DNA of 64,000 nucleotides from Bacillota bacterium (GCA_023388495.1 JAEWGC010000023.1:1-64000), one strand, 5' to 3'; shown: positions 1-8,313, numbered from the stretch's first letter. Numbers and translations are program-made. The notes: generated from the sequence alone by a model not told the origin.

Positions 1-55
1 AAGTTTTACATTCTGAATAAATATCTGCCAAAGAAAGCTGTTTTTGTGGTATCAT
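1..55 (-). CDS. Transposase, N-terminal 18 residues only (partial)
   Basis: An ATG at 55 on the minus strand is preceded by AAAGGAGTT at a suitable distance. It opens a frame reading MIPQKQLSLADIYSECKT up to the window edge. This start resembles N-termini of DDE transposases of the IS1182 type common in clostridia (for example QLSLADI followed by a polar stretch). Only 18 residues are visible, so the family name is tentative; the strong ribosome binding site supports a real gene. It reads away from the gene fragment that follows. Confidence 0.45.
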   Translation of the reverse strand, partial: MIPQKQLSLADIYSECKT

Positions 56-154
56 ATTTTTATAACTCCTTTCGGGTTTTGGTGGATTTGTTGCTTGACA
101 CTTCAATTTTACCATAAATCGGTGAGGTGTTATATTATTTTAAGGAAAAAATGT

Positions 155-191
155 CCCGCATTTATGCGGGTTATGGCGTTTCGCAAACGCC
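155..191. repeat. Two adjacent short hairpins at the putative IS end
   Basis: CCCGCA/TGCGGG (155-170, loop TTTA) is followed by GGCGTTT/AAACGCC (175-191, loop CGC). They sit exactly where homology of the downstream gene stops. They could be terminal structure of the IS, or stem-loops that limit read-through. ATGTCCC (151-157) also has an inverted partner GGGACAT at 214-220, which may be chance. Confidence 0.5.
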
Positions 192-194
192 TAA

Positions 195-755
195 GTATAT
201 ATAGATGAAAGAGGGGACATCATTAGAGATATAAAGCCTTTAGCTGTAGTAGATGCCATCGTGGCTAAGAAAAACCTAGGGACATATATAGACATGGCTC
301 CTATAACAATAGGAATTGGGCCAGGATTTGAAGCAGGTGTAGATGTAGATTTAGTCATTGAGAGCAATAGAGGACATTATTTAGGAAGGGTTGTATTTGA
401 AGGAAGGGCAGCTGAGGATACAAAGATACCAGGGGAAATAATGGGATATACGGAAGAACGGATAATTAGGTCACCAAGTAAAGGTATAATAAGTTCTTTT
501 TTTAACATAGGAGATACCGTCAAAGCGGGAGATATAGTATGTAGGATAGGCTGTATTGACATAGCAGCTAGAATATCTGGTGTGCTTAGAGGAATGATAA
601 GGGATGGTCTGTTTGTATCTGAGGGACTTAAAATAGGAGATATTGATCCTAGAGGTATAAGAGACTATGCCTTCACTATTTCGGACAAGGCCAGGGCAAT
701 TGCTGGAGGCGTTTTAGAGGGGATACAATATTTAAGAAAGGAAAGGGGAATTTAA
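195..755 (+). pseudogene. 5'-truncated selenium-dependent molybdenum hydroxylase system protein (EF2563/YqeB family)
   Basis: The family takes part in maturation of selenium-dependent molybdenum hydroxylases and is normally about 260-275 residues long. Here only the C-terminal two thirds remains. A GTG at 261 gives 164 residues, and the frame stays open and family-like back to codon 195, reading ...GDIIRDIKPLAVVDAIVAKK..., where it meets a stop next to the hairpins of the IS edge. Visible family features are the GIGPGFEAGVDVD segment, the RGHYLGRV segment and the C-terminal GDIDPRG and ISDKA motifs. The N-terminal nucleotide-binding-like part is missing. A shortened protein could still be made from GTG 261, but no good ribosome binding site precedes it. 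It is followed one base later by xdhC, its usual partner. Confidence 0.7.
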
Positions 756-756
756 G

Positions 757-1551
757 ATGGCAGATTTATTTGTTATGAAGAAGGCTCTAGAGGATATAGA
801 GAATGGAAAGGAACTTGCCATAGCAACTATTACTAAGGCTCAAGGGTCTGCTCCTAGAAGAGAAGGAACTATAATGGCTGTGCTAGAAGATGGCAGTATC
901 CATGGAACCATAGGTGGGGGAATATTAGAAAAGCGAGTTATAGAATTGTGCCTTGAAGCCATAAAAGATGGAAATAGTTATAGTATAAATCTTCCACTAA
1001 ATTCTGAAGGCTTAAATATGATTTGTGGCGGAGAAGTAGATATATTCATAGATGTCTATAAGAAGAGACCAAAGCTATTAATTGTTGGGGGAGGCCATGT
1101 AGGTTATGCAATATATCAGTTTGCTAGTCTATTAGGTTTCAATATAGTGATTTTTGATGATAGGGAAGAATTTTTAAATAATGAGAGATTCTCTTTAGCT
1201 TATGAATTAGTCTTAGGAAATATAAAAGAAAATCTACAGAAATATCCTATAGATGACAATTCTTATATTGTTGTAGTCACTAGAGGTCATGCCTATGATG
1301 AGGAAGCCTTAGAGGCAGTAGTAAATAGTAATGCAAAATATATTGGAGCTATGGGCTCTAAAAGAAAGGTAATAACCATGATGAGTAGTCTAAAGGAAAA
1401 GGGAATATCTGAAGAAAGTTTAAATAAGATTTATGCTCCTATAGGTCTTAAAATATCAGGTGGAAGTCCTGAAGATATAGCCTTAAGTATATTAACTGAA
1501 ATCCAGCTAATAAGAAATGATGGAGAACTTATCCATATGAAGGATAATTAA
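757..1551 (+). CDS. XdhC/CoxI family molybdenum cofactor insertion protein
   Basis: 264 residues. XdhC proteins bind sulfurated molybdenum cofactor and deliver it to xanthine dehydrogenase-type hydroxylases in the cytoplasm. An N-terminal XdhC/CoxI domain (about residues 1-90) contains the ITKAQGSAPRREG and GTIGGGILE motifs. A C-terminal Rossmann-like XdhC_C domain has LLIVGGGHVG at about 108-117 and VVVTRGHAYDEEAL at about 173-186. The start follows an AAAGGAAAGGGG binding site that overlaps the end of the preceding gene, so the two form an operon; the upstream partner is broken. A strong terminator follows. No hydroxylase structural gene is in the window. Confidence 0.9.
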   Translation: MADLFVMKKALEDIENGKELAIATITKAQGSAPRREGTIMAVLEDGSIHGTIGGGILEKRVIELCLEAIKDGNSYSINLPLNSEGLNMICGGEVDIFIDVYKKRPKLLIVGGGHVGYAIYQFASLLGFNIVIFDDREEFLNNERFSLAYELVLGNIKENLQKYPIDDNSYIVVVTRGHAYDEEALEAVVNSNAKYIGAMGSKRKVITMMSSLKEKGISEESLNKIYAPIGLKISGGSPEDIALSILTEIQLIRNDGELIHMKDN

Positions 1552-1594
1552 ATAAGTTCAGTTTCTGGTATGGGTACCAGAAACTGAACTTATT
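1551..1594. terminator. Perfect 20-bp stem terminator after xdhC
   Basis: A 20-bp perfect inverted repeat with a TGGG loop begins at the last base of the xdhC stop codon. The right arm ends in TTATTTG, a weak T-tract. The stem is longer than needed for a terminator and resembles the one at 2876-2922 in design. Confidence 0.75.
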
Positions 1595-1718
1595 TGTATT
1601 TGGCTAAACAATATCATTAATATCTATACTAAAAAGATTATCATAGAAAACCTTTATTTGATTATTCTTTATTAACTTATATATAATAGTATGAATAATT
1701 GTTAAAGGAGTGACAATA

Positions 1719-2867
1719 GTGTTAAAACTACCAGAGAATTTTGAGAGCTATGAAGAGGCTAGGAGAGAAGGTTTTTTGAAAGTTAAAACTTTAAAGGAAA
1801 AAGGAACACCAGTGGTTGGAGTGTTTTGTACATATACACCTATTGAGCTTATACATGCAGCAGGGGCAGTAGCCGTTAGTTTATGTGGTACATCTGATGA
1901 GCCAATACATCATGCAGAGAAACATTTACCTAAAAATCTTTGTCCGCTTATTAAATCTAGCTACGGGTTTGCTGTATCAGAACAATGTCCATATTTTTAC
2001 TTTGCAGATTTAATAGTAGGGGAGACAACATGTGATGGTAAGAAAAAGATGTACGAGTTATTAAATGAGCTGAGACCTACTCATGTAATGCATTTACCCC
2101 AGGGACAAGATAAAGAACATGCCTTTAAATATTGGAGAGAGGAACTAATTAGGTTAAAAGAAGCGCTAGAAGAGAAATTCAATATAGAAATTACAGATGA
2201 GATTCTAAGGGAAGAAATAAAAGAAAGAAATCGTGAAAGAAAAGTATTGCTAGATTTCTATGAATTAGGTAAGTTAAATCCCTCACCAATATCAGGTCGT
2301 GAAGTAAATGAAACTATGGAATCCTTAGGTTTTCAATTTAATAGAAAAGCCCAGTGCGATTTTATAGTGGAAAGAACTAAGGAATTAAGGGAAAGATATG
2401 AAAATGAACTAAAGGGAACAAAGACAAAACGCCCAAGAATACTTATCACTGGTTGCCCTGTAGGTGGAGTTAGAGATAAGGTTCTAAAGACAATAGAAGA
2501 TTCAGGAGCAGATATAGTAGCCTTTGAAAATTGTAGTGGAGTTAGAGAGAAGATGGTATTAGTAGATGAAACAATAGACCCAATAGATGCTTTAACAGAA
2601 AAGTATTTAAATGTTAGTTGTTCTGTTATGACTCCAAATCCAAGACGATTTCAAGCATTAGACGAGATGATAGATGAATACGAAATAGATGGAGTAATAG
2701 AAGTGGTGCTTCAGGCTTGTCATACTTTTAGTGTAGAGTCTTACAATGTTAAGAGATTGGTTACAGAGAAAAAGAATAAGCCATATCTATACATTGAAAC
2801 AGATTATTCTAAGCTAGATGTTGGACAGATAAACACTAGAATAAATGCATTTTTAGAAATGATATAG
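1719..2867 (+). CDS. Double-cubane-cluster-containing anaerobic reductase (2-hydroxyacyl-CoA dehydratase D-component family)
   Basis: 382 residues. The family (HgdB/HgdC-like, FldB/FldC-like) carries iron-sulfur clusters and carries out low-potential, ATP-driven reductions in anaerobes. Conserved cysteines lie in GVFCTYTPIELIHAAG, LCGTSDEP, KNLCPLIKSSYG, EQCPYFYFADLIVGETTCDGKK (shown here as separate motifs within about residues 30-110), TGCPVGGVRDK and QACHTFSVES. As a single polypeptide without a paired subunit or activator nearby, it fits the stand-alone double-cubane subgroup; its substrate is unknown. AAAGGAG at 1704-1710 supports GTG 1719 as the start rather than the GTG that overlaps the binding site at 1710. 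It stands alone between two terminators. Confidence 0.82.
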   Translation: MLKLPENFESYEEARREGFLKVKTLKEKGTPVVGVFCTYTPIELIHAAGAVAVSLCGTSDEPIHHAEKHLPKNLCPLIKSSYGFAVSEQCPYFYFADLIVGETTCDGKKKMYELLNELRPTHVMHLPQGQDKEHAFKYWREELIRLKEALEEKFNIEITDEILREEIKERNRERKVLLDFYELGKLNPSPISGREVNETMESLGFQFNRKAQCDFIVERTKELRERYENELKGTKTKRPRILITGCPVGGVRDKVLKTIEDSGADIVAFENCSGVREKMVLVDETIDPIDALTEKYLNVSCSVMTPNPRRFQALDEMIDEYEIDGVIEVVLQACHTFSVESYNVKRLVTEKKNKPYLYIETDYSKLDVGQINTRINAFLEMI

Positions 2868-2875
2868 TTAGGATA

Positions 2876-2922
2876 AAATAGCTTCACTTTTTGGTGCCTG
2901 ACACCAAAAAGTGAAGCTATTT
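2876..2922. terminator. Perfect 21-bp stem, bidirectional terminator
   Basis: A 21-bp perfect inverted repeat with loop CCTGA lies between the convergent reductase and pepF genes. The core TTGGTG-CCTGA-CACCAA carries A/T tracts on both sides. GGTGCCTGACACC is a motif I associate with dispersed palindromic repeats in several Gram-positive genomes, so this may be a repeat recruited as a terminator. Confidence 0.75.
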
Positions 2923-2939
2923 CCATTTGTTTCAATAAT

Positions 2940-4709
2940 TTATTTATTTGCTAATTCTATAAAGTTTTCTATATCTTTTTCGATTAATCTTAGAGAACTT
3001 CTAAAGAATTCTGGGTCATGAACGTTAATACCCATTCTAAGGGCAACGTCTCTTATATTATTTTTACCTGTAGCATTTAGCAGTTCGTCATATTCTTTTA
3101 CAAATTCATCGCCACGTTTTAGATATTCAGCGTATAATCCCTTAGAGAATAATAGTCCAAAGGCATATGGGAAATTGTAGAAGTTAAGACCAGCTGAATA
3201 ATAATGAGGTTTGTTTAACCACATATATGGATGAAGAACATTATGATCTAATCCATCTCCATAAGCTCCCTTCTGGGCATCCATCATTATTTCTTTAAGC
3301 TCATTTACTGAAAGAGCGTGAGTTTTTCTTCTTTCAAATAGCTCTGATTCAAATAAGAATCTACTATAGATATCCACTATAACTTGACCTGCATCAGATA
3401 TTGATGCCTCTAATATACTTAGAGCTTCTTCGTCACTAGCTTCTTTTAGAGCTGCGTTGACAACTATTGTTTCACAGAATATGGAAGCTGTTTCTGCTAT
3501 TGGCATAGGATATCTACTGTTTAGAATACTTTCGTCCCTAAGATTAAGTCCATGATATGCATGACCTAATTCATGAGCTAATGTAGTCATATTTGAGAAA
3601 CTGCCATTGAAGTTAGATAATATTCTACTTTCCTTTATAGGATGTAAGTTTGAGCAGAATGCTCCACCTCTTTTGCCTTCTCTAGGCTCTACATCTAACC
3701 AATTGTTATCATAGGCATTTTGTACGAAATCTGCTAATCTATCAGAGAAAGTTCTAAAGTTACTAATTATATACTCCATAGCCTCATCATAAGTAAATGT
3801 TCTATTTACTTCACCCATAGGTGCAAACATTTCATAGAATGGCAGTCCATTTTCATATCCTAATAATTCTGCTTTCTTTCTATAATATTTATGGAATACT
3901 GGTAGGAATTCTCTCATAGCAGTTAGCATAGCGTTTAGAGTTTCCTCGTCCATTCTAGATTTTACTAGAGTTTCTTCTAGGGGAGAATTATATCCTCTTA
4001 AGGATGAAGTAGTGATTACCTCACCTTTAATACCGTTAAGTGCAGCGGCTGAAGATTCTTCTATTTTCTTATATGCTTTTAACTCAGCTTCATATCCTGC
4101 TTTTCTTTTTACAGGATCTTTATCATAAGCTAAGTTTCTAGCAGCAGGAAGTGGAAGTTGTTTATTTTCTCCATCTATATTTACATCTACTAATAATGTT
4201 GATGATACCATGTTTTGAAGACTTGACCATGCAGAAGAACCAGTATTTGACATCTTTGATATAAGTACTTCTTCTTTTTCACTAAGCATATATTTAGTGC
4301 TATCTTTAATTCTCTCTAAATAAAATTTATGTGTCTTTAATAATTCTGATGAAAGGGTTATTTCTTCCAAGTTATCTATTTCCTTCATAAAGCTTTGGAA
4401 CTGAACCTCAGGTTTAGTTAAATCTGAACTCTTTACTCTCAATGTACCAAGATATTGAAGTGCTTTTTCATTTTTAGCTTCTACTGCATTTGTAAGAGAT
4501 GCAAAGGAGAAAAGTTTTGAAAATAATGAGTTTAATTCAACAGAATACTCAACATACTTTTCCATTTTTTCTGTGGCATTATCAGTAGAACCTAAATTAT
4601 CATCAGCCCATTTACTAAATTCTACTATTAAATTATCAAGCTTTTCTAAATCAGAAGTATATTCCTTAGAATCAAAGGAAGTATATAATTCATTTAAACT
4701 CCAACGCAT
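2940..4709 (-). CDS. pepF: Oligoendopeptidase F (M3B metallopeptidase)
   Basis: 589 residues from ATG 4709. This is a cytoplasmic zinc metallopeptidase that cuts short peptides during peptide utilisation or turnover. The zinc site HELGH lies at residues 379-383 in the context TTLAHELGHAYHG, with the expected downstream glutamate in PMPIAETASIFCE. The N-terminus MRWSLNELYTSFDS matches the family's usual start, and GGCGGG precedes ATG 4709. A TTG 30 bases upstream would only add residues unlike the family. Length is normal (about 590-600). It is monocistronic and converges on the double-cubane reductase gene. Confidence 0.93.
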   Translation of the reverse strand: MRWSLNELYTSFDSKEYTSDLEKLDNLIVEFSKWADDNLGSTDNATEKMEKYVEYSVELNSLFSKLFSFASLTNAVEAKNEKALQYLGTLRVKSSDLTKPEVQFQSFMKEIDNLEEITLSSELLKTHKFYLERIKDSTKYMLSEKEEVLISKMSNTGSSAWSSLQNMVSSTLLVDVNIDGENKQLPLPAARNLAYDKDPVKRKAGYEAELKAYKKIEESSAAALNGIKGEVITTSSLRGYNSPLEETLVKSRMDEETLNAMLTAMREFLPVFHKYYRKKAELLGYENGLPFYEMFAPMGEVNRTFTYDEAMEYIISNFRTFSDRLADFVQNAYDNNWLDVEPREGKRGGAFCSNLHPIKESRILSNFNGSFSNMTTLAHELGHAYHGLNLRDESILNSRYPMPIAETASIFCETIVVNAALKEASDEEALSILEASISDAGQVIVDIYSRFLFESELFERRKTHALSVNELKEIMMDAQKGAYGDGLDHNVLHPYMWLNKPHYYSAGLNFYNFPYAFGLLFSKGLYAEYLKRGDEFVKEYDELLNATGKNNIRDVALRMGINVHDPEFFRSSLRLIEKDIENFIELANK

Positions 4710-4920
4710 ATTATCCCGCCTTTCAAAATATTTAGTCAATTCTATTATAGCATAAAAGGCAGAATGTGGAAGAACTATTTTGGGGCCCTAAATATAAAAA
4801 AGAACCTTCTATGAGAAGATTCTTATGCTACTTTTCTTTTATCTTAAAATATCTTTGTTGTTCAACAAGGAGTACATAGGATGTGTAGTATTTATATTTC
4901 ATATATATATTAATATATCG

Positions 4921-4971
4921 TTGACAAATATATCGTATGGTGATATATTAATATATATCGTCATACGATAT
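4921..4971 (+). promoter_or_regulatory. Sigma-A promoter with overlapping PadR-type operator
   Basis: TTGACA (4921-4926) and TATATT (4944-4949) are 17 bp apart. An inverted repeat ATATCGTATG (4930-4939) / CATACGATAT (4962-4971), with partly symmetric AT-rich sequence between, covers the -10 region and start site. PadR proteins usually repress their own promoters through such dyads, so autoregulation is the likely role. Upstream, 4740-4920 holds only AT-rich sequence and an imperfect hairpin at about 4802-4824. Confidence 0.75.
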
Positions 4972-4988
4972 ATTGGAGGTTGATATAT

Positions 4989-5300
4989 ATGGATAATAAT
5001 ATGCCTTTAACAGAAGCTTTATTTTATATCTTACTGGCTGTGCGTACACCAAACCATGGATATGGCATTATTCAAGATGTAAGTGAAATGACAGACGGCA
5101 GAGTAACATTAGGACCAGGAACCTTATATGGGGCTATTAATTCAATGCTTACAAAGGGCTGGATTAGATTGTATAGTGAGGATAAGGAATCTAGAAAGAA
5201 AAAGGAATACATTATTACAAATACGGGAAGAGAAATATTTCAAAATGAAGTGAAAAGGTTAAATGAGCTTATAAAAAATGCAAAAAAGATGTATGATTAG
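4989..5300 (+). CDS. PadR family transcriptional regulator
   Basis: 103 residues, the small winged-helix PadR subfamily. The protein shows PLTEALFYILLAV, then PNHGYGIIQDV (helix 2), a recognition segment LGPGTLYGAINSMLTKGWI and a wing SRKKKEYIITNTG, followed by a short C-terminal dimerisation helix. ATG 4989 has GGAGG nine bases upstream; a TTG at 4980 overlaps the binding site and was rejected. It is co-transcribed with the DUF2812 gene 11 bp downstream, a common pairing in Firmicutes in which the regulator senses a compound and controls a small membrane protein. The inducer is not known. Confidence 0.92.
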   Translation: MDNNMPLTEALFYILLAVRTPNHGYGIIQDVSEMTDGRVTLGPGTLYGAINSMLTKGWIRLYSEDKESRKKKEYIITNTGREIFQNEVKRLNELIKNAKKMYD

Positions 5301-5311
5301 GGGGGAAATAT

Positions 5312-5830
5312 ATGTTAAAATTCAAATTATATTATGACAAGGACGAAGAAGAAGATTGGCTTAAGCAAATGTGTTTAAATGGATGGGCATTCAAAAAATT
5401 CTTTCTTGGTTTTTATACTTTTGAAAAATGTGAGCCTGGAGAATACAATTATCAAATAGACTTGCTTGATAGTTGGAATGGTGAAAAAGATGACTATGCA
5501 GCTTTTATGGAAGAGACAGGAGTAAAAGTCATAGCTCAATGGTGGAGATGGGTATATCTACAAAAAAAAGCATCAGATGGTCCCTTTGAAATGTATACAG
5601 ACGTAGAATCAAAAATCACTCATTACAGTAAGATTAAGAATTTTTTTAAGGTGGCTCTGGTTATAGAAGTTATCTGTTTCCTCATGGAGTTGATAGCAAC
5701 AATTAACACTGGTTTTTATGTTTTCGGAATATTTACAGTGTTACTTGCAGTAATATCTTTAGCAATGTTAAAAATGATTTGGAAGTGTAAATGGAAAATT
5801 GAGCAATACAAATATGCAAAAGATATGTAA
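5312..5830 (+). CDS. DUF2812 domain-containing membrane protein
   Basis: 172 residues. The N-terminal half is the soluble DUF2812 domain with its typical EDWLKQMCLNGWAFKKF and GEYNYQIDLL segments. The C-terminal part has two predicted membrane helices, at about 112-132 and 135-155, and a basic tail. The function is unknown. It is the second gene of a PadR operon, translated from AGGGGGG six bases before ATG, and is probably repressed by the PadR protein. Confidence 0.85.
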   Translation: MLKFKLYYDKDEEEDWLKQMCLNGWAFKKFFLGFYTFEKCEPGEYNYQIDLLDSWNGEKDDYAAFMEETGVKVIAQWWRWVYLQKKASDGPFEMYTDVESKITHYSKIKNFFKVALVIEVICFLMELIATINTGFYVFGIFTVLLAVISLAMLKMIWKCKWKIEQYKYAKDM

Positions 5831-5890
5831 TGATATAAAGAAAGGAATTTATATAATACATCATTTTTAATCCTCTCGTTGATACAATAA

Positions 5891-5931
5891 AAAATCCTAG
5901 GAAATATTATAAAAATATCTCCTAGGATTTT
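5891..5931. terminator. Terminator between the PadR operon and ABC-F gene
   Basis: AAAATCCTAGGA (5891-5902) pairs with TCCTAGGATTTT (5920-5931). It lies between convergent transcription units, has A/T flanks, and can serve both directions. Confidence 0.65.
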
Positions 5932-6018
5932 ATCCTTCCATGTACACAATTGCTTGTGTGTCCTTCCTTGGAATAGACCAATTATTATTAGTAATGTTTT
6001 TCTAAAGATTAGCTTTAA

Positions 6019-7575
6019 CTATACGATTTTAGTAGTCCAGTTTTCACAATTCCAAATATCAGTAGCTACATCCTTATAGAAATCAGGTTCGTGTGAGATT
6101 AGAAGAATGCTGCCTTTATAGGCCTTTAATGCTCTCTTTAATTCTTCTTTAGCATCTACATCTAAGTGGTTAGTAGGCTCATCAAGGATTAATATATTAG
6201 TCTCCTTATTTATGAGTTTGCAAAGTCTTACCTTAGCCTGCTCTCCTCCGGATAATACCATTACCTTAGATTCAATATGTTTAGTAGTTAATCCACATTT
6301 CGCCAAGGCTGCTCTGACTTCGTATTGAGTATACCCTGGGAAATCCTGCCATATTTCGTCTATACAAGAATTGTTGTTTTGAGACTTTATTTCTTGCTCA
6401 AAATATCCTATTTGAAGATTATCTCCTAGTTCTACTTCACCTGATCTAGATTTAATCTGTCCAAGTATACTTTTTAATAAAGTAGTTTTTCCAAGACCGT
6501 TAGCTCCGATTAAGGCAATCTTTTGTCCTCTTTCCATTGTTAGATTAAGGGGTTTAGATAAAGGCTCATCATATCCTATTACTAAATCCTTAGTTTGGAA
6601 TATAAGTCTACCTGCTGTTCTGCCTTCTTTAAAATTAAACTCTGGTTTTGGTTTTTCACGGGCTAATTCTATTATTTCCATTTTATCTAGTTTTTTCTGC
6701 CTAGACATGGCCATATTTCTAGTTGAAACCCTAGCCTTATTTCTAGCTACAAAGTCTTCAAGTTCTGCAATTTCTTGTTGCTGTTTTTTATATGCTGCTT
6801 CAAGTTGAGCTTTTTTAGCCTCATATACTTTTTGGAAATTATCATAATCTCCTACATATCTGGTTAATTCCTTATCTTCCATATGATATATTAGGTTTAT
6901 AACAGAATTTAAGAAAGGAATATCATGGGATATAAGGATAAAAGCATTTTCATACTCCTGTAGATATCTTCTAAGCCATATAATATGTGGTTCATCTAAA
7001 TAGTTTGTGGGCTCGTCAAGTAATAAAATATCTGGCTTCTCTAATAGTAGCTTAGCAAGTAATATTTTAGTTCTTTGTCCTCCAGATAAGTCATTTACAT
7101 CTCTATCAAGACCGATATCATCAAGGCCAAGTCCCCTTGCAATATCTTCTACCTTTGCATCTATAATATAAAAGTCATTATGGTCTAATATATCCTGTAT
7201 AGTACCCACTTCCTCAAGCAAAGCTGAAAGTTCATCCTCAGATACATCACCCATTTTTAAATACATGTCCTGCATTTCCTGTTCCAAGTCAAATAGATAT
7301 TTGAAGGCGGATTTTAATGCATCTCTAATAGTTAGACCCTTTTCTAGGGATGTGTGCTGGTCTAAATAGCCAACTCTAACTCTCTTAGCCCATTCTATTT
7401 GTCCTTCATCTGGTTCTAGTTTTCCGGTAATTATATTCATAAAAGAAGACTTTCCTTCACCATTAGCACCTATTAGACCTACGTGCTCACCCTTTAATAA
7501 TCTAAAGGATACATTTTTTAATATTTCTCTATCGCCAAAGCCATGACTTAGATTTGTTACTGTTAAAATACTCAT
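6019..7575 (-). CDS. ABC-F family ATPase (YfmM-like)
   Basis: 518 residues with two ABC domains and no membrane segments, the hallmark of ABC-F translation factors that act on the ribosomal E site. Walker A motifs are GANGEGKS (about 36-43) and GANGLGKT (about 354-361). Signatures are LSGGQ and LSGGEQ, and both Walker B regions read LLLDEPTNYLDE or LILDEPTNHLD. A charged linker rich in lysine and glutamine (about 245-320) joins them. The N-terminus MSILTVTNLSHGFGDREIL and the length match B. subtilis YfmM closely from memory. GAGGAG precedes the ATG. A role in rescuing stalled ribosomes, rather than antibiotic resistance, is more likely but not provable here. Confidence 0.9.
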   Translation of the reverse strand: MSILTVTNLSHGFGDREILKNVSFRLLKGEHVGLIGANGEGKSSFMNIITGKLEPDEGQIEWAKRVRVGYLDQHTSLEKGLTIRDALKSAFKYLFDLEQEMQDMYLKMGDVSEDELSALLEEVGTIQDILDHNDFYIIDAKVEDIARGLGLDDIGLDRDVNDLSGGQRTKILLAKLLLEKPDILLLDEPTNYLDEPHIIWLRRYLQEYENAFILISHDIPFLNSVINLIYHMEDKELTRYVGDYDNFQKVYEAKKAQLEAAYKKQQQEIAELEDFVARNKARVSTRNMAMSRQKKLDKMEIIELAREKPKPEFNFKEGRTAGRLIFQTKDLVIGYDEPLSKPLNLTMERGQKIALIGANGLGKTTLLKSILGQIKSRSGEVELGDNLQIGYFEQEIKSQNNNSCIDEIWQDFPGYTQYEVRAALAKCGLTTKHIESKVMVLSGGEQAKVRLCKLINKETNILILDEPTNHLDVDAKEELKRALKAYKGSILLISHEPDFYKDVATDIWNCENWTTKIV

Positions 7576-7620
7576 TAGTATCTCCTCTCATTGATAAAAT
7601 CATCTCTAAAGATTATACAA

Positions 7621-7646
7621 AAAAACTAGACCATAGTCTAGTTTTT
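7621..7646 (-). terminator. Terminator after the C-GCAxxG-C-C gene
   Basis: AAAAACTAGAC (7621-7631) pairs with GTCTAGTTTTT (7636-7646) around the loop CATA. On the minus strand it ends in a long T-run, directly after the 7645-8040 gene. Confidence 0.85.
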
Positions 7647-8040
7647 ATTCTACTATTAATCTATCTAAAATTTCAGCAGCTTTTATTATAATATTAGAGC
7701 ACCCTGTATCCGCTCTTCTATATGTCTTCTTTAAATATCCACATTGAATACTATCCATTTCTTCCATAAACTGTCTAAAGAGCTTTTGATTGACTTCCTT
7801 AATCTTACCACTTTCATGGGCAACCTTTTCTACATATTTATGTGATAATACCATAGTACTAGCTGTAAGAACACCGCATACTGATTCGATTCCCATCCCT
7901 CCGCCAAACCCTGCAGATAGCTTTAGAGCCTCAGGACTTAGACCTAAGTTGTATACAATATTGGCACCATATAATATTTTTTCGGCACAGTTATAATCTT
8001 CCTCTTCTCCAAAACCATTTTCGATTAAATCTTTTAACAT
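7645..8040 (-). CDS. C-GCAxxG-C-C family redox protein (short form)
   Basis: 131 residues from ATG 8040, which has GGAGG at a good distance. The frame is open upstream to 8211, but that part is a separate relic (see 8104-8313). The family binds metal or clusters through spaced cysteines. Here they appear as DYNCAEKIL, the diverged centre GFGGGMGIESVCGVLTA, QCGYLK and DTGCSNII. The central GCxCGA is reduced to SVCGV, so one or two ligands differ from the longer paralogue at 42898-43377. It is a small cytoplasmic protein of unknown electron-transfer or assembly role. Its own promoter lies directly upstream. Confidence 0.8.
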   Translation of the reverse strand: MLKDLIENGFGEEEDYNCAEKILYGANIVYNLGLSPEALKLSAGFGGGMGIESVCGVLTASTMVLSHKYVEKVAHESGKIKEVNQKLFRQFMEEMDSIQCGYLKKTYRRADTGCSNIIIKAAEILDRLIVE

Positions 8041-8070
8041 CACAGACCTCCATAAAAATTTACTATAACT

Positions 8071-8098
8071 AGTATAACATAGGATGATTAATATTGAA
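8071..8098 (-). promoter_or_regulatory. Promoter of the C-GCAxxG-C-C gene
   Basis: On the minus strand, TTCAAT (8098-8093) and TATACT (8076-8071) are separated by 16 bp, 31 bp before the start codon. The -10 is good and the -35 moderate. Confidence 0.55.
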
Positions 8099-8103
8099 GC
8101 ATG

Positions 8104-8313
8104 ATTTTTATTTTGATATATATTATTTTCAGCTTCAATTAAGAGTTTCATCATGTCTTTATCTCTACTATCTTTAACTGCATATCCTAAAGAAATATTT
8201 GCATATTGCATATCTAACTCCCTATCCTTGCAATTATTATATATTCTATCAACTATTTCCTCAGTAACTTTTGAAAAGTTTTAATAGTGAACATAAGATT
8301 CATCTCCTAATAG
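8104..8313 (-). pseudogene. Relic of a GGDEF (diguanylate cyclase) domain
   Basis: The minus strand reads one frame from about 8313: LLGDESYV (compare RxGGDEFV), a TAA stop, SKVTEEIVDRIYNNC, then NISLGYAVKD and LIEAENNIYQNK. The order and spacing match the C-terminal half of a GGDEF domain: the signature, the helix before the last strands, the SxGYA strand, and the AD..MY..K helix. The signature glycine and phenylalanine are lost and a stop interrupts it, so it is dead. After NKNH the frame runs into the promoter of the next gene. Nothing convincing of the N-terminal half remains upstream of 8325. Confidence 0.6.

Larger units (their letters stand above)
1..191 (-). mobile_element. Edge of an insertion sequence (IS), truncated by the window start
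   Basis: The first 55 bases on the minus strand encode the start of a transposase-like protein. The following bases up to about 191 hold its upstream region and two back-to-back hairpins. Immediately after 191 the sequence becomes recognisable, in frame, as the interior of a molybdenum hydroxylase maturation gene whose 5' half is absent. The simplest reading is that an IS inserted into that gene and that its terminus lies at or near 191. The other terminus and any target duplication are outside the window, so the exact boundary is inferred. Confidence 0.5.

Noticed and set aside
8041..8211. N-terminal extension of the C-GCAxxG-C-C gene to ATG 8211
   Set aside because: ATG 8040 has GGAGG and a promoter directly upstream. 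The upstream residues resemble a GGDEF remnant rather than the redox family.
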